DNA from: Chitinophagaceae bacterium
Lineage (GTDB): Bacteria; Bacteroidota; Bacteroidia; Chitinophagales; Chitinophagaceae
Direction: 5' to 3'
Assembly: GCA_025924755.1 (NCBI GenBank)
Contig: JAICHT010000018.1
Span: 1 to 21,866 of the forward strand
DNA length: 21,866 nucleotides
Part shown: positions 14,991-21,866 of the stretch, one piece after another
How the letters are laid out: the number at the start of each line of letters is the position of its first letter
Numbering within the stretch: the first letter of the stretch is position 1
Program-made: the position numbers and the translations under genes
Notes under the pieces: model-generated
Seen by the model: the letters and a program-made list of their open reading frames with translations, nothing else
The model's database searches: none
What the model was told of the DNA's origin: nothing

Positions 14991-15146
14991 CTATTTCAAT
15001 TTGCTTTCGTCTGATATGGTTAGCTTCTTGCGACCTTTAGCACGACGGCTTGCCAATACCTTTCTACCATTAGCTGTAAGCATGCGTCTGCGAAAACCAT
15101 GTACGGTTTTACGGCGTCTGCGATGCGGTTGGAATGTACGTTTCAT
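14991..15146 (-). CDS. rpmH: Large ribosomal subunit protein bL34
   Basis: This 51-residue, very basic protein begins MKRTFQPHRRRRKTVHGFR and continues RMLTANGRKVLASRRAKGRKKL, which is the unmistakable bL34 pattern. It binds 23S rRNA in the large ribosomal subunit. A short C-terminal extension (TISDESKLK) is slightly longer than in many bacteria but usual for Bacteroidota. The leader before the ATG is A/T-rich with no Shine-Dalgarno sequence. The gene opens the rpmH-rnpA-yidD cluster and is followed by a GC-rich hairpin. Confidence 0.97.
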   Translation of the reverse strand: MKRTFQPHRRRRKTVHGFRRRMLTANGRKVLASRRAKGRKKLTISDESKLK

Positions 15147-15244
15147 AAATAATTTTTTTTCACGTTGTAAAATATCCTGCGGAGAAACAGGCTTTTTTCA
15201 ATTTCCTACAGGTCACCACACCCGTTGGTTTTGTGAAAGGACGG

Positions 15245-15252
15245 CAAAAGTA
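15245..15252 (-). promoter_or_regulatory. Candidate -7 promoter element for rpmH
   Basis: On the minus strand TACTTTTG followed by CC matches TAnnTTTG. It implies a leader of about 90 nt before the rpmH ATG, long for this genome. No TTTG is present at -33; that region is filled by A/T tandem repeats. Confidence 0.55.
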
Positions 15253-15260
15253 GGAGTAAT

Positions 15261-15292
15261 AATTAATAATTAAGAATTAAGAATTAAGAATT
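15261..15292. repeat. Short AATTAAG tandem repeat upstream of rpmH
   Basis: Three perfect copies of AATTAAG (15268-15288) are followed by a partial copy AATT and preceded by one variant copy AATTAAT. The array covers roughly -14 to -45 relative to the predicted rpmH start. It also lies 36 nt beyond the stop of the oxidoreductase gene. Confidence 0.85.
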
Positions 15293-15327
15293 TTTAATAA
15301 AAGCTGTTAAAGCATATATAACAAGCA

Positions 15328-16869
15328 CTATTGCTCCCCTTTTTCTATCAGATCTTCCAAACTTATCAGCTCTAAAGGCAACCGTGCCGGGCCGGTAAGC
15401 ACCTGGCCATCGGCTGAATACCGTGCGCCATGGCAGGGGCAATCCCACGTTTTTTCTGCCGTATTCCAGGCTACGATGCATTTGGCATGCGTACATACCG
15501 GGTTAATAGCGTGCAGCCTTCCGCTATCATCTTTGTATATCGCTACGGAATCGCCTTCAAACTTTACTACCTTAGCCTCGCCAGTGGCCAGCCCTGCAAG
15601 TTCGGGCAGTTTAGATTCTGAAAACCGTTTTCCAAAAAATTTAGCAACTACATCAGCATTTTCTTTTACAAAATTAGTAAAGCCGGCTACCGGTTTTATA
15701 CGGCCCGGGTCAAACAGATCTGCATATAAGCTATCGCCGGTAAGTAAGATTTCAGAAAGGGTAATAGCGGCAATATGGCTATAGGTCATTCCATTTCCCC
15801 CATATCCTGTAGCTACATATACATTATTAGGGTTGCCGGGCAAATTGCCAATATAAGCCAGGCCATCTGCCGGTTCAAAATATTGCGACGACCATTTAAA
15901 AGCAATATGGTCAATAGCAAAAAAATGTTGTAAATAACTTTCCAGTTTCGTGAAGCAAGCTTCGGTATTGGCAGCATGCGCCGTTTTATGATCTTCGCCT
16001 CCGGCTATTAAATATTTTTCACCTTCCACATTTTGTGTGCGGTAATAATGATAGGGGTCATACATGTCATACGCCAACCCATCAGGATATTGATTGTCTT
16101 TTAATTTAACCGCCATTGCATAGCTACGGTAAGGAGCACAACGAAAATGCAGCAGGTTGATACCCGGCGGTATATGAGTGGCATATATAAGTTGCCGGCC
16201 ACTGATTATTCCTATCGAAGTTTGTACGTTCAATATCTCACCATCTGCCACATCGGTTACAGCACAATTTTCAAGTATTACACCGCCTGCTTCTTCAAAT
16301 GCTTTGGCCAGGGCATATACATATTTGGCCGGATGAAACTGTGCCTGGTGTGGGTACATAATTGCTTTTTCAAATGGAACCGGCACCGGAATATGATCTG
16401 CCTGCGCTACCTCAACACCTGCTTTCAGCGATGATTGCAGCATATCCTGTAGTTCCTTTGTTTGATCCGGGTTTTGAGAAAATACATAGCCGTCTTTTTC
16501 TTCGTAACCGCAATCAATACTATATTCCTGTACATTATTCTTAACCAGGTCAAGCGCCTGCTGGGTAGCTTTTGCTAATAATTGTGCAGCATCTTCCCCA
16601 AAATCTTTTTTTACCTGTGCATAGGTAGTATCTACAAACGTATTGAGGTGTGCAGTAGTGCCGCCGGTAGTACCAAAGCAAAGTGTGTACGCTTCGGCTA
16701 CTACGCATTTCTTACCGGCCTTTTGCAATAGCAGCCCGGTAGTGATGCCGGTAATGCCACCGCCTACAATTACCACATCAAAAATGGTGTCGGTCATGCC
16801 AGTTGTTTTCGAAACAAAGTCGGGCATATCATGCTGCCAGAGGCTTGTAGTAGCGCCATCTCTTTTCAT
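15328..16869 (-). CDS. FAD-dependent oxidoreductase with C-terminal Rieske [2Fe-2S] domain
   Basis: This 513-residue fusion enzyme has a DAO-type FAD domain (about residues 28-400) and a Rieske domain (about 420-505). The FAD-binding motif is DVVIVGGGITG (residues 31-41), and the late FAD motif is VYVATGYGGNGMTYS. The Rieske cluster ligands are Cys459 and His461 (CTHAKC) and Cys477 and His480 (CPCHGARY); Cys464 and Cys479 could form the stabilising disulfide seen in high-potential Rieske proteins. The architecture matches Bacillus YhfW and similar proteins of unknown substrate, probably oxidising an amine or amino-acid-like compound. There is no signal peptide. The ATG overlaps the stop of a 39-codon ORF as ATGA. 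Confidence 0.92.
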   Translation of the reverse strand: MKRDGATTSLWQHDMPDFVSKTTGMTDTIFDVVIVGGGITGITTGLLLQKAGKKCVVAEAYTLCFGTTGGTTAHLNTFVDTTYAQVKKDFGEDAAQLLAKATQQALDLVKNNVQEYSIDCGYEEKDGYVFSQNPDQTKELQDMLQSSLKAGVEVAQADHIPVPVPFEKAIMYPHQAQFHPAKYVYALAKAFEEAGGVILENCAVTDVADGEILNVQTSIGIISGRQLIYATHIPPGINLLHFRCAPYRSYAMAVKLKDNQYPDGLAYDMYDPYHYYRTQNVEGEKYLIAGGEDHKTAHAANTEACFTKLESYLQHFFAIDHIAFKWSSQYFEPADGLAYIGNLPGNPNNVYVATGYGGNGMTYSHIAAITLSEILLTGDSLYADLFDPGRIKPVAGFTNFVKENADVVAKFFGKRFSESKLPELAGLATGEAKVVKFEGDSVAIYKDDSGRLHAINPVCTHAKCIVAWNTAEKTWDCPCHGARYSADGQVLTGPARLPLELISLEDLIEKGEQ

Positions 16870-16985
16870 AAAAATGATTTTAGAAAATGCTTAAAAAACA
16901 ATGCCCGGTTCATGCCAACAGGTAAGCTGGCCGAAATGTTTACAATAAAAACAAACAGGAAAAGCTTACTTAACAGAAGCCGCAT
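16866..16985 (-). CDS. Possible 39-residue hydrophobic small protein
   Basis: I do not recognise this ORF. It starts MRLLLSKLFLFVFIVNISAS and ends NRALFFKHFLKSFL, with one strong hydrophobic stretch (residues 3-20) and a basic, amphipathic tail. This looks like a single-span membrane peptide or a signal-peptide remnant. It fits exactly into the 134-nt gap between two same-strand genes: it begins 15 nt after the stop of the 104-residue gene, and its TGA overlaps the oxidoreductase ATG by 4 nt (ATGA). That placement favours a real, coupled gene, but there is no clear ribosome site and a chance ORF is possible. Confidence 0.4.
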   Translation of the reverse strand: MRLLLSKLFLFVFIVNISASLPVGMNRALFFKHFLKSFL

Positions 16986-17000
16986 ATGGGTATGCTGGCC

Positions 17001-17315
17001 TTACCACTTGTCTTCCTCCGCAATATCATCACCTCTTTTAAAGTTCAGCTTTGAGGTTAGTTTTTCCTGTTGCCGTTTAATGATGAGGTTTGCGATGATA
17101 TCAGCCGCATCGGTTTGGGTGTTTTCCTGCAACAATTGTTTTAGCAATTTTTCATTTACATCGATGCGGTATAGTACATATACCAGCTTTTCAAAATCGT
17201 GCAGCAGCAAATAGTTGATAGCTTCGGTTAGTTGCTTTACAAAGGCGTCAGCTGGTTTTTCCATACCGATTGTTTGTACCAATTGTACCAACTGATTGTT
17301 ATTGGCATTTTCCAT
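17001..17315 (-). CDS. Conserved-looking helical protein of unknown function
   Basis: I do not recognise this 104-residue protein. It is soluble and mostly helical, with polar N-terminus MENANNNQLVQLVQ, a middle helix pair containing AINYLLLHDFEKLVYVLYRIDV, and a charged C-terminus KRGDDIAEEDKW. The motif HDFEKLVYVLYRIDVNE with LLKQLL nearby resembles small uncharacterised proteins of Bacteroidota, but I can assign no function. It lies 25 nt downstream of the TIGR02757 gene. A good -7 box in that gap would give an almost leaderless transcript if the first ATG is used; an internal ATG (17264, MEKPADAF) is an alternative start. Confidence 0.75.
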   Translation of the reverse strand: MENANNNQLVQLVQTIGMEKPADAFVKQLTEAINYLLLHDFEKLVYVLYRIDVNEKLLKQLLQENTQTDAADIIANLIIKRQQEKLTSKLNFKRGDDIAEEDKW

Positions 17316-17322
17316 ACAGAAT

Positions 17323-17330
17323 CAAAGTTA
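17323..17330 (-). promoter_or_regulatory. Candidate -7 element just upstream of the 104-residue gene
   Basis: On the minus strand TAACTTTG matches TAnnTTTG exactly. It ends 7 nt before the ATG at 17315, so transcription would begin at or within a few bases of the start codon. Confidence 0.4.
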
Positions 17331-17340
17331 CATTGCTGTA

Positions 17341-18114
17341 TTAAAATTTTTCTGTCACGCCTATTCCAAATAAAGCAAAGTCATATTTAACCGGATCATC
17401 AGGATCAAAACACTTTAAATTTTCGGTAAGCTGCAAAGCCGTTTGCCAGTCGGTTTGCTTTCGTTCAATAAGATGGAAGCGCCGTGCCACCCGTGCTACA
17501 TGCACATCTACCGGGCATATTAACTGCGCCGGATGTATGTTTTTCCAGATGCCAAAATCCACCCCTTTCTTATCCTGGCGCACCATCCACCGCAAAAACA
17601 TATTCAGGCGTTTGCAGGTGGAGTTGCGGCCCGGTGTGGCAATGTGTTTTTTTGTTCGATCCACCGCATCCGGCAGCGAGAAAAAATACTCATGAAAACC
17701 AATCAATGCATAAACGATGTTCTCATCATTTTTGTGCATCCATTTTGTAAACGCCGTCTCCAACGATTCATATTGCCTATAATGATATTTAAGAAAACTG
17801 ATAAAATATAACAGGTCGGTGGTATTGAAAGTACGATGTTTAAATGCCAGCAGCCTCTTTAAATCAGTATCTGAATGCCCGGTAATAAAATCATATGGAG
17901 CCCTATCCATCAACTGCATTAACTGCGTCGATTTGTTGATGATAGTAGTACGATTGCCCCAAGCAAAAACAGCGGCAAAAAAACCGGCAATCTCAATATC
18001 CTGTTTTTTAGTAAACAGATGTGGGATGCATACCGGATCGCTTTTGATAAAAAAAGGCTGATTGTATTCTTCTACCTTTTTATCTAAAAATCTTTTTAAA
18101 TCGGTTTCGTTCAC
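17341..18114 (-). CDS. TIGR02757 family protein (DUF2400)
   Basis: This 257-residue protein belongs to the TIGR02757/DUF2400 family, widespread and of unknown function. Family features are an N-terminal DPVCIPHLFTKKQDIEIAGF segment, AVFAWGNRTTIINKS, the central CKRLNMFLRWMVRQD with GVDFGIWK, LICPVDVHVARVARR, and a C-terminal DPDDPVKYDFALFGIG. The helical pattern in the second half (LDVH-like and RVAR-like motifs) recalls helix-hairpin-helix DNA glycosylase folds, but this is a guess. The start is GTG, since no ATG occurs within the first 60 codons. It follows the PLP enzyme gene by 10 nt and is probably co-transcribed with it. Confidence 0.92.
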   Translation of the reverse strand: MNETDLKRFLDKKVEEYNQPFFIKSDPVCIPHLFTKKQDIEIAGFFAAVFAWGNRTTIINKSTQLMQLMDRAPYDFITGHSDTDLKRLLAFKHRTFNTTDLLYFISFLKYHYRQYESLETAFTKWMHKNDENIVYALIGFHEYFFSLPDAVDRTKKHIATPGRNSTCKRLNMFLRWMVRQDKKGVDFGIWKNIHPAQLICPVDVHVARVARRFHLIERKQTDWQTALQLTENLKCFDPDDPVKYDFALFGIGVTEKF

Positions 18115-18124
18115 TATAAAATAA

Positions 18125-19264
18125 TTACCCGATAGCCCGGTTTAAATCATCGATTAAATCTTCCGCATCTTCGATACCCACACTTAAACGAATTAACGAA
18201 TCGGTCAGGCCGTTTTTAATTCGTTCTTCCCGTGGTATGGAGGCATGCGTCATGGAGGCTGGATGGTTGATCAGCGATTCTACACCACCCAAACTTTCGG
18301 CCAATGAAAACAACTTTGTTGAGGATAATACCCTGGTGGCATTTTCAATACTGTCATCTTTTAATGTAAAACTCATCATACCGCCAAAATCACGCATTTG
18401 CTTTTTTGCAATCGCGTAGTTGGGATGATCTTCAAAGCCACACCAGTACACATTTTGCACGGCCGGATGGTTGCGCAGGAAATGAGCTATTTGATGTCCG
18501 TTTTCGCAATGGCGCTGCATACGTACGTGCAGGGTTTTAATGCCGCGTAATACTAAAAAGCAATCCATTGGGCCGGGCACCGCGCCACAGCTTTTTTGAA
18601 TAAAGTACAATTTCTCCCGCAGGCCGCTATCATTCATCATCAAAGCACCTTGTATCACGTCGCTATGGCCACCTAAATATTTGGTAGAAGAATGCATCAC
18701 CATATCAGCACCTAAATCCAATGGGTTTTGCAGGTAAGGCGAGGCGAACGTATTATCTACACACAGTAACACATTATGCTGTTTGGCAATGGCGGCAATG
18801 GCAGCAATATCAGCAATATTCATTAACGGATTGGTAGGCGTTTCCGTCCATATCAATTTTGTTCTTTCAGTAATGGCTTTCTCTACATTGGCAGCATCCG
18901 TTTGGTCAATATACAAAAACTTAATACCAAATTTCTGGAACACTTTGGAAAACAAACGGTACGTGCCTCCATACATATCGTTGCCCGCAATTACTTCATC
19001 GCCCGGCTCCAGCAATTTAATAACCGCATCGGTAGCGGCTACGCCACTGCTAAACGCCAGCCCATATTTGCCGTTTTCAATTTCCGCTAATGCAGCCTCT
19101 AAAGCAGTACGGGTAGGGTTTTGAGAGCGTGCATATTCATAGCCTTTGTGCTGGCCGGGTGCCGCCTGTACAAAAGTAGAGGTCTGGTAAATAGGAGTCA
19201 TTATAGCGCCGGTGCTGGGGTCAGGCTCTGCGCCTGCATGTATAAATTTTGTTCCGAGTTTCAT
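18125..19264 (-). CDS. Cys/Met metabolism PLP enzyme (cystathionine gamma-synthase or gamma-lyase)
   Basis: This 379-residue enzyme is of the cystathionine gamma-synthase/lyase family and acts in methionine or cysteine metabolism through transsulfuration. The PLP-binding Lys195 is in MHSSTKYLGGHSD. Other family motifs are YEYARSQNPTRTALE (phosphate-binding Tyr and Arg), SSGVAATDAV, GNDMYGGTYRLF, ETPTNPLMNI, CVDNTFASPYLQNPL and the C-terminal SLGGVESLINHPASMTH and LIRLSVGIED. These features do not cleanly separate synthase (metB) from lyase activity, so no symbol is given. It is the first gene of the minus-strand unit that continues with TIGR02757. A near-match to the -7 box (CATCTTTG, 19288 region) lies upstream. 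Confidence 0.93.
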   Translation of the reverse strand: MKLGTKFIHAGAEPDPSTGAIMTPIYQTSTFVQAAPGQHKGYEYARSQNPTRTALEAALAEIENGKYGLAFSSGVAATDAVIKLLEPGDEVIAGNDMYGGTYRLFSKVFQKFGIKFLYIDQTDAANVEKAITERTKLIWTETPTNPLMNIADIAAIAAIAKQHNVLLCVDNTFASPYLQNPLDLGADMVMHSSTKYLGGHSDVIQGALMMNDSGLREKLYFIQKSCGAVPGPMDCFLVLRGIKTLHVRMQRHCENGHQIAHFLRNHPAVQNVYWCGFEDHPNYAIAKKQMRDFGGMMSFTLKDDSIENATRVLSSTKLFSLAESLGGVESLINHPASMTHASIPREERIKNGLTDSLIRLSVGIEDAEDLIDDLNRAIG

Positions 19265-19569
19265 ATTGTTATTTTCAATTAGTTACAAAGATGTGAAATA
19301 CATTTTAATATGGTGCGCTGCAAGGTTGCCGTTCGTCCATAAATGAATATCGTCTTCAAAAAATAAGGCCAGACATTGGTATAAAACTTACACGGTTCAG
19401 TAGTATAAACTTTTCTTTCGGTATCCCTTTTTACTGGTTCAAACTCTTATAACATTTCGTTTAAAACAGCCCGTTCATTACCGGCTTACCACCAGTACAT
19501 TTCTGCTTGACGGGACTTTTGCTTTAGCCTAATTTGCTGTTACAATTATTCACCTATAAACACTAAACC
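19265..19569. other. Intergenic region without a recognised gene
   Basis: This 305-nt A/T-rich stretch separates two divergent genes. I see no tRNA, no hairpin terminator and no ORF with coding character. An imperfect -7-like TAATTTGC near 19530 could drive the downstream plus-strand gene, and CATCTTTG near 19288 the minus-strand PLP enzyme gene. A small RNA cannot be excluded. Confidence 0.5.
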
Positions 19570-20010
19570 ATGAAAAAAGTATCGTTGGTTGTTGCGGCTC
19601 TCGCCTTTATATGCCTCTCTTTTACTACGGCACCGTCTGATGTAAATCAAAAAGTATTAAGCGCTTTTAATAACACCTTTAAGCATGCCAATGATGTGGT
19701 ATGGTATGAGTATACCGACTTCTACCAGGTACGCTTTATAAATGATAAGATTGATACCCGTGTAAAATATGATATGCAGGGTAATATATTAGAGACCGTG
19801 CGGTATTATTTTGGAGATGAGCTTCCCAGCATGATCAAGTCGAAATTGCAAAATAAATATGCTGGCAAAAGCGTATTTGGGGTTACAGAAGTTACCAACG
19901 ACCAGGAACTGATCTATTATATTGTAATGGAAGACGCCACTCATTGGATTACGGTAAAATCAGATTACTTCGGCAATATGAGTGTATACGAAAAATATAA
20001 AAAAGCCTAG
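19570..20010 (+). CDS. Exported PepSY-like protein of unknown function
   Basis: This 146-residue protein has a clear signal peptide (MKKVSLVVAALAFICLSFTT, cleavage near residues 21-24) and a small mature domain of about 120 residues. The mature part has alternating strands with aromatic motifs: FNNTFKHANDVVWYEYTDFYQVRF, then KYDMQGNILETVRYY, and finally TVKSDYFGNMSVYEKY. This pattern matches the PepSY-like/BT0923-type periplasmic proteins common in Bacteroidota, whose role is unknown. It may bind a ligand or modulate an exported enzyme. It is a single gene, convergent with asnB; the two stop codons are only 3 nt apart. Confidence 0.75.
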   Translation: MKKVSLVVAALAFICLSFTTAPSDVNQKVLSAFNNTFKHANDVVWYEYTDFYQVRFINDKIDTRVKYDMQGNILETVRYYFGDELPSMIKSKLQNKYAGKSVFGVTEVTNDQELIYYIVMEDATHWITVKSDYFGNMSVYEKYKKA

Positions 20011-20013
20011 CAA

Positions 20014-21866
20014 TCAGGCGTGCTTTTTAAATAGCAAAGAAGCCATCCAGTAGCGCCAGTCATAGTTTTGGGCCGCATATGCCTCTTGCGGCCTTATTTT
20101 TTTTTGCAGTACTTCTTTTTTTAAAATCTGATTTTCTACTAATATTTTTTTCCCTTCCTGCATAGCCTCCTGCACCTCTTTATTTTGCATCCATGTTTTT
20201 TGCGGTGGCTCAAAACCTACTTTTTCGTTTCGCCATACAATATCGGCTGGCAGCAACGGTTCTGCACACTTGCGCAATAGCCATTTGGTCCAGCCATTTT
20301 TTATCTTAAACTGCGGAGGTAATGCAAAGACGGTTTCTACTAACCGATGGCTTAAAAAAGGCAGTCGCACTTCTACCGCATGCGCCGAGCTGTTTCTATC
20401 TGCATAGCGCAATAACTCTTCCAACCCATATACAAACGTATTAAAATGGAGTGCTCCATTTAAAGTAAAATAAGTAGGGGTAGTATAATACAACTCACGT
20501 TTATGGGTAAACGAAAATTCACGATCCAGGTTTATATGCCGGCATGCTTCTTTTGCTTTCCTGCTTTGGAGCAAAGCTGCCGCCAGCTCCGGAAACAGCG
20601 CCGCTGCTTTATTTTGTATAGAAAAACTTTCTTTTACACTCAATGCTCTTGCATCTCTCAATTCACCGCTTGCTGCCAACTGTTTTTTCTTATACAATTC
20701 CTGCCAATACCATTTGTAATACTTACTGTACCCGGCCAACACTTCATCAGCGCCCTGGCCGTCGAGCAATACCGTTACGCCTTGCTGCTTAGCCGTTTGG
20801 TATACTTTATATTGTGCGGCAACACTGGCAGATGTAAATGGCTCCTCCTGGTAATACATGATTTCAGCCATATCGCTGGCAAGTGTATGCGCATCCATTT
20901 GTATTAAATAATGCTGCAGATGGTATTGATGCGCTACTTTCTTTGCATAGGATTCTTCGTTTTTTTCAAAACCCGGAAATATGGCGGTAAAACATTTATG
21001 CGTATAATGGCTGGCCTGCTGTTGTGCACAATATGCCACTACAGCAGCGCTATCCAAACCACCGCTTAAACTGGTACCTATCGGCACATCGCTGCGCAAC
21101 CTTTTTTTTACCGAATCTGCAAGTAAAAAATTCAATTGTTCTGCCGCCTCATTTTCACTAACTGAAATTGTATTGTCCAAATCAATCTGCCAATATTTTT
21201 CAATGCACAGTTGATGGTCAGCTAAAGAATATTGCAGGTAAGAAGCCGCAGGAAGTTTATATAGATTTTGATAAAACGTTTCCTGCGGGTTAGCGGGATT
21301 TGCTGTGTAGCCGATGGTTAAAAAGTTATACAGCATTGCATCATTCACTTCTTTATTAACATCCATACTCCATAAGGCTTTCATCTCCGATGCAAATGAA
21401 AACTGTTCCTCATCAAAAAAATAAAAAAAAGGTTTTTCGCCAAAGCGGTCGCGGGCAGCAAATAAAGTTTTTTCCTGCTCGTCCCATATTGCAAAAGCAA
21501 ACATGCCGTCAAACTGCTGCAAACAGTTGGCACCATAGGCTGCATATGCAGCCAGTACTACTTCTGTATCGCTATGGGTGGCAAATGCATATCCTTTTTG
21601 TTGCAGGTTTTTCCGTATCTCAATATAGTTATACAACTCTCCATTATAAACAATATAATACCGGTTTAGGTAAGGCATCGGCTGGCCTGCAGCACTGCTT
21701 AAATCAATAATGGAAAGCCTGCGATGGCCTAGTGCAGCGGTATGGTCTTCATTAACAAAAAACCCATGGGCTTCGGGGCCGCGGTGCGCAAGAGCATCGG
21801 TAGCTTTCTTTATACGCCGGTGTGTGGTGAGCGTTGTGTTTTTTGAAATGATACCGGCAATACCGC
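20014..21866 (-). CDS. asnB: Glutamine-hydrolysing asparagine synthetase AsnB (5' end cut at window edge)
   Basis: AsnB makes asparagine from aspartate, glutamine and ATP. The reading frame is open to the right edge: the visible N-terminus reads GIAGIISKNTTLTTHRR, so only the Met codon and the first base of the catalytic Cys2 codon (..GC visible) are missing. The full protein would be 618 residues. The glutaminase domain shows LAHRGPEAHG, GHRRLSIIDLS, YNGELYNY (Asn76, Glu78), SDTEV (Asp101) and FDGMFAFAIWD. The synthetase domain has the pyrophosphate loop SLSGGLDSAAV (about 267-277) and LLDGQGADEVLAGY, then HAVEVRLPFLSHRLVE. Homologues of this length also serve in sugar or peptide amidation, so asparagine as the product is likely but not certain. 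Confidence 0.93.
   Translation of the reverse strand, partial: GIAGIISKNTTLTTHRRIKKATDALAHRGPEAHGFFVNEDHTAALGHRRLSIIDLSSAAGQPMPYLNRYYIVYNGELYNYIEIRKNLQQKGYAFATHSDTEVVLAAYAAYGANCLQQFDGMFAFAIWDEQEKTLFAARDRFGEKPFFYFFDEEQFSFASEMKALWSMDVNKEVNDAMLYNFLTIGYTANPANPQETFYQNLYKLPAASYLQYSLADHQLCIEKYWQIDLDNTISVSENEAAEQLNFLLADSVKKRLRSDVPIGTSLSGGLDSAAVVAYCAQQQASHYTHKCFTAIFPGFEKNEESYAKKVAHQYHLQHYLIQMDAHTLASDMAEIMYYQEEPFTSASVAAQYKVYQTAKQQGVTVLLDGQGADEVLAGYSKYYKWYWQELYKKKQLAASGELRDARALSVKESFSIQNKAAALFPELAAALLQSRKAKEACRHINLDREFSFTHKRELYYTTPTYFTLNGALHFNTFVYGLEELLRYADRNSSAHAVEVRLPFLSHRLVETVFALPPQFKIKNGWTKWLLRKCAEPLLPADIVWRNEKVGFEPPQKTWMQNKEVQEAMQEGKKILVENQILKKEVLQKKIRPQEAYAAQNYDWRYWMASLLFKKHA

Overview
The window reads as chromosomal housekeeping DNA from a member of the Bacteroidota, most likely the Chitinophagaceae or close relatives. 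Three kinds of evidence point there. Several genes are preceded by the Bacteroidota-type -7 promoter element TAnnTTTG(C). Shine-Dalgarno signals are weak and leaders are A-rich. A long secreted protein ends in a type IX secretion (T9SS) sorting domain. Family-level details agree: a CBU_0592-type small membrane protein, a TIGR02757 protein, a PepSY-like exported protein, and a CdsA next to a CPBP protease. I see no tRNA or rRNA gene, CRISPR array, insertion sequence, phage gene or clear sign of recent transfer. The family assignment is inference from protein sequence alone.

Layout. 1-1318 (minus): CPBP membrane protease followed by cdsA, which runs off the left edge. 1391-2425 (plus): dusB. 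2474-3957 (minus): tight three-gene unit, thioredoxin-type glutathione peroxidase, CBU_0592-like protein, alpha/beta hydrolase. 4256-7918 (plus): a 1220-residue secreted adhesin-like protein built from beta modules, including five tandem 81-residue Cys-rich repeats. 7979-8764: small membrane-anchored protein, small lipoprotein and two hairpin terminators between convergent genes. 8786-9829 (minus): zinc alcohol dehydrogenase. 9950-12866 (minus): aguB, aguA, a small lipoprotein and a PaiA-like acetyltransferase, which together suggest putrescine synthesis from agmatine plus polyamine acetylation. 13006-14173 (plus): tadA and a Mn-type superoxide dismutase. 14275-15146 (minus): the classic rpmH-rnpA-yidD cluster. 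15328-19264 (minus): Cys/Met PLP enzyme, TIGR02757 protein, a 104-residue unknown, an unlisted 39-residue hydrophobic ORF, and a FAD-Rieske oxidoreductase. 19570-20010 (plus): exported PepSY-like protein. 20014-21866 (minus): asparagine synthetase, missing only its first codon and one base at the right edge.

Most notable observations. (1) In the adhesin repeats, Cys residues are lost in pairs, which predicts a specific disulfide pattern. (2) rnpA has no ATG, GTG or TTG start; an ATT sits where the family start should be, just after a GC-rich hairpin, and the next gene yidD starts with TTG overlapping the rnpA stop. (3) A 39-codon hydrophobic ORF overlaps the start of the FAD-Rieske gene as ATGA. 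(4) A polyamine gene neighbourhood combines aguA, aguB and a PaiA-like acetyltransferase. (5) A 7-bp tandem repeat occupies the -33 region of the putative rpmH promoter. I did not find a clear previously undescribed multi-gene system; the best candidates for novelty are the repeat module and the small ORF.
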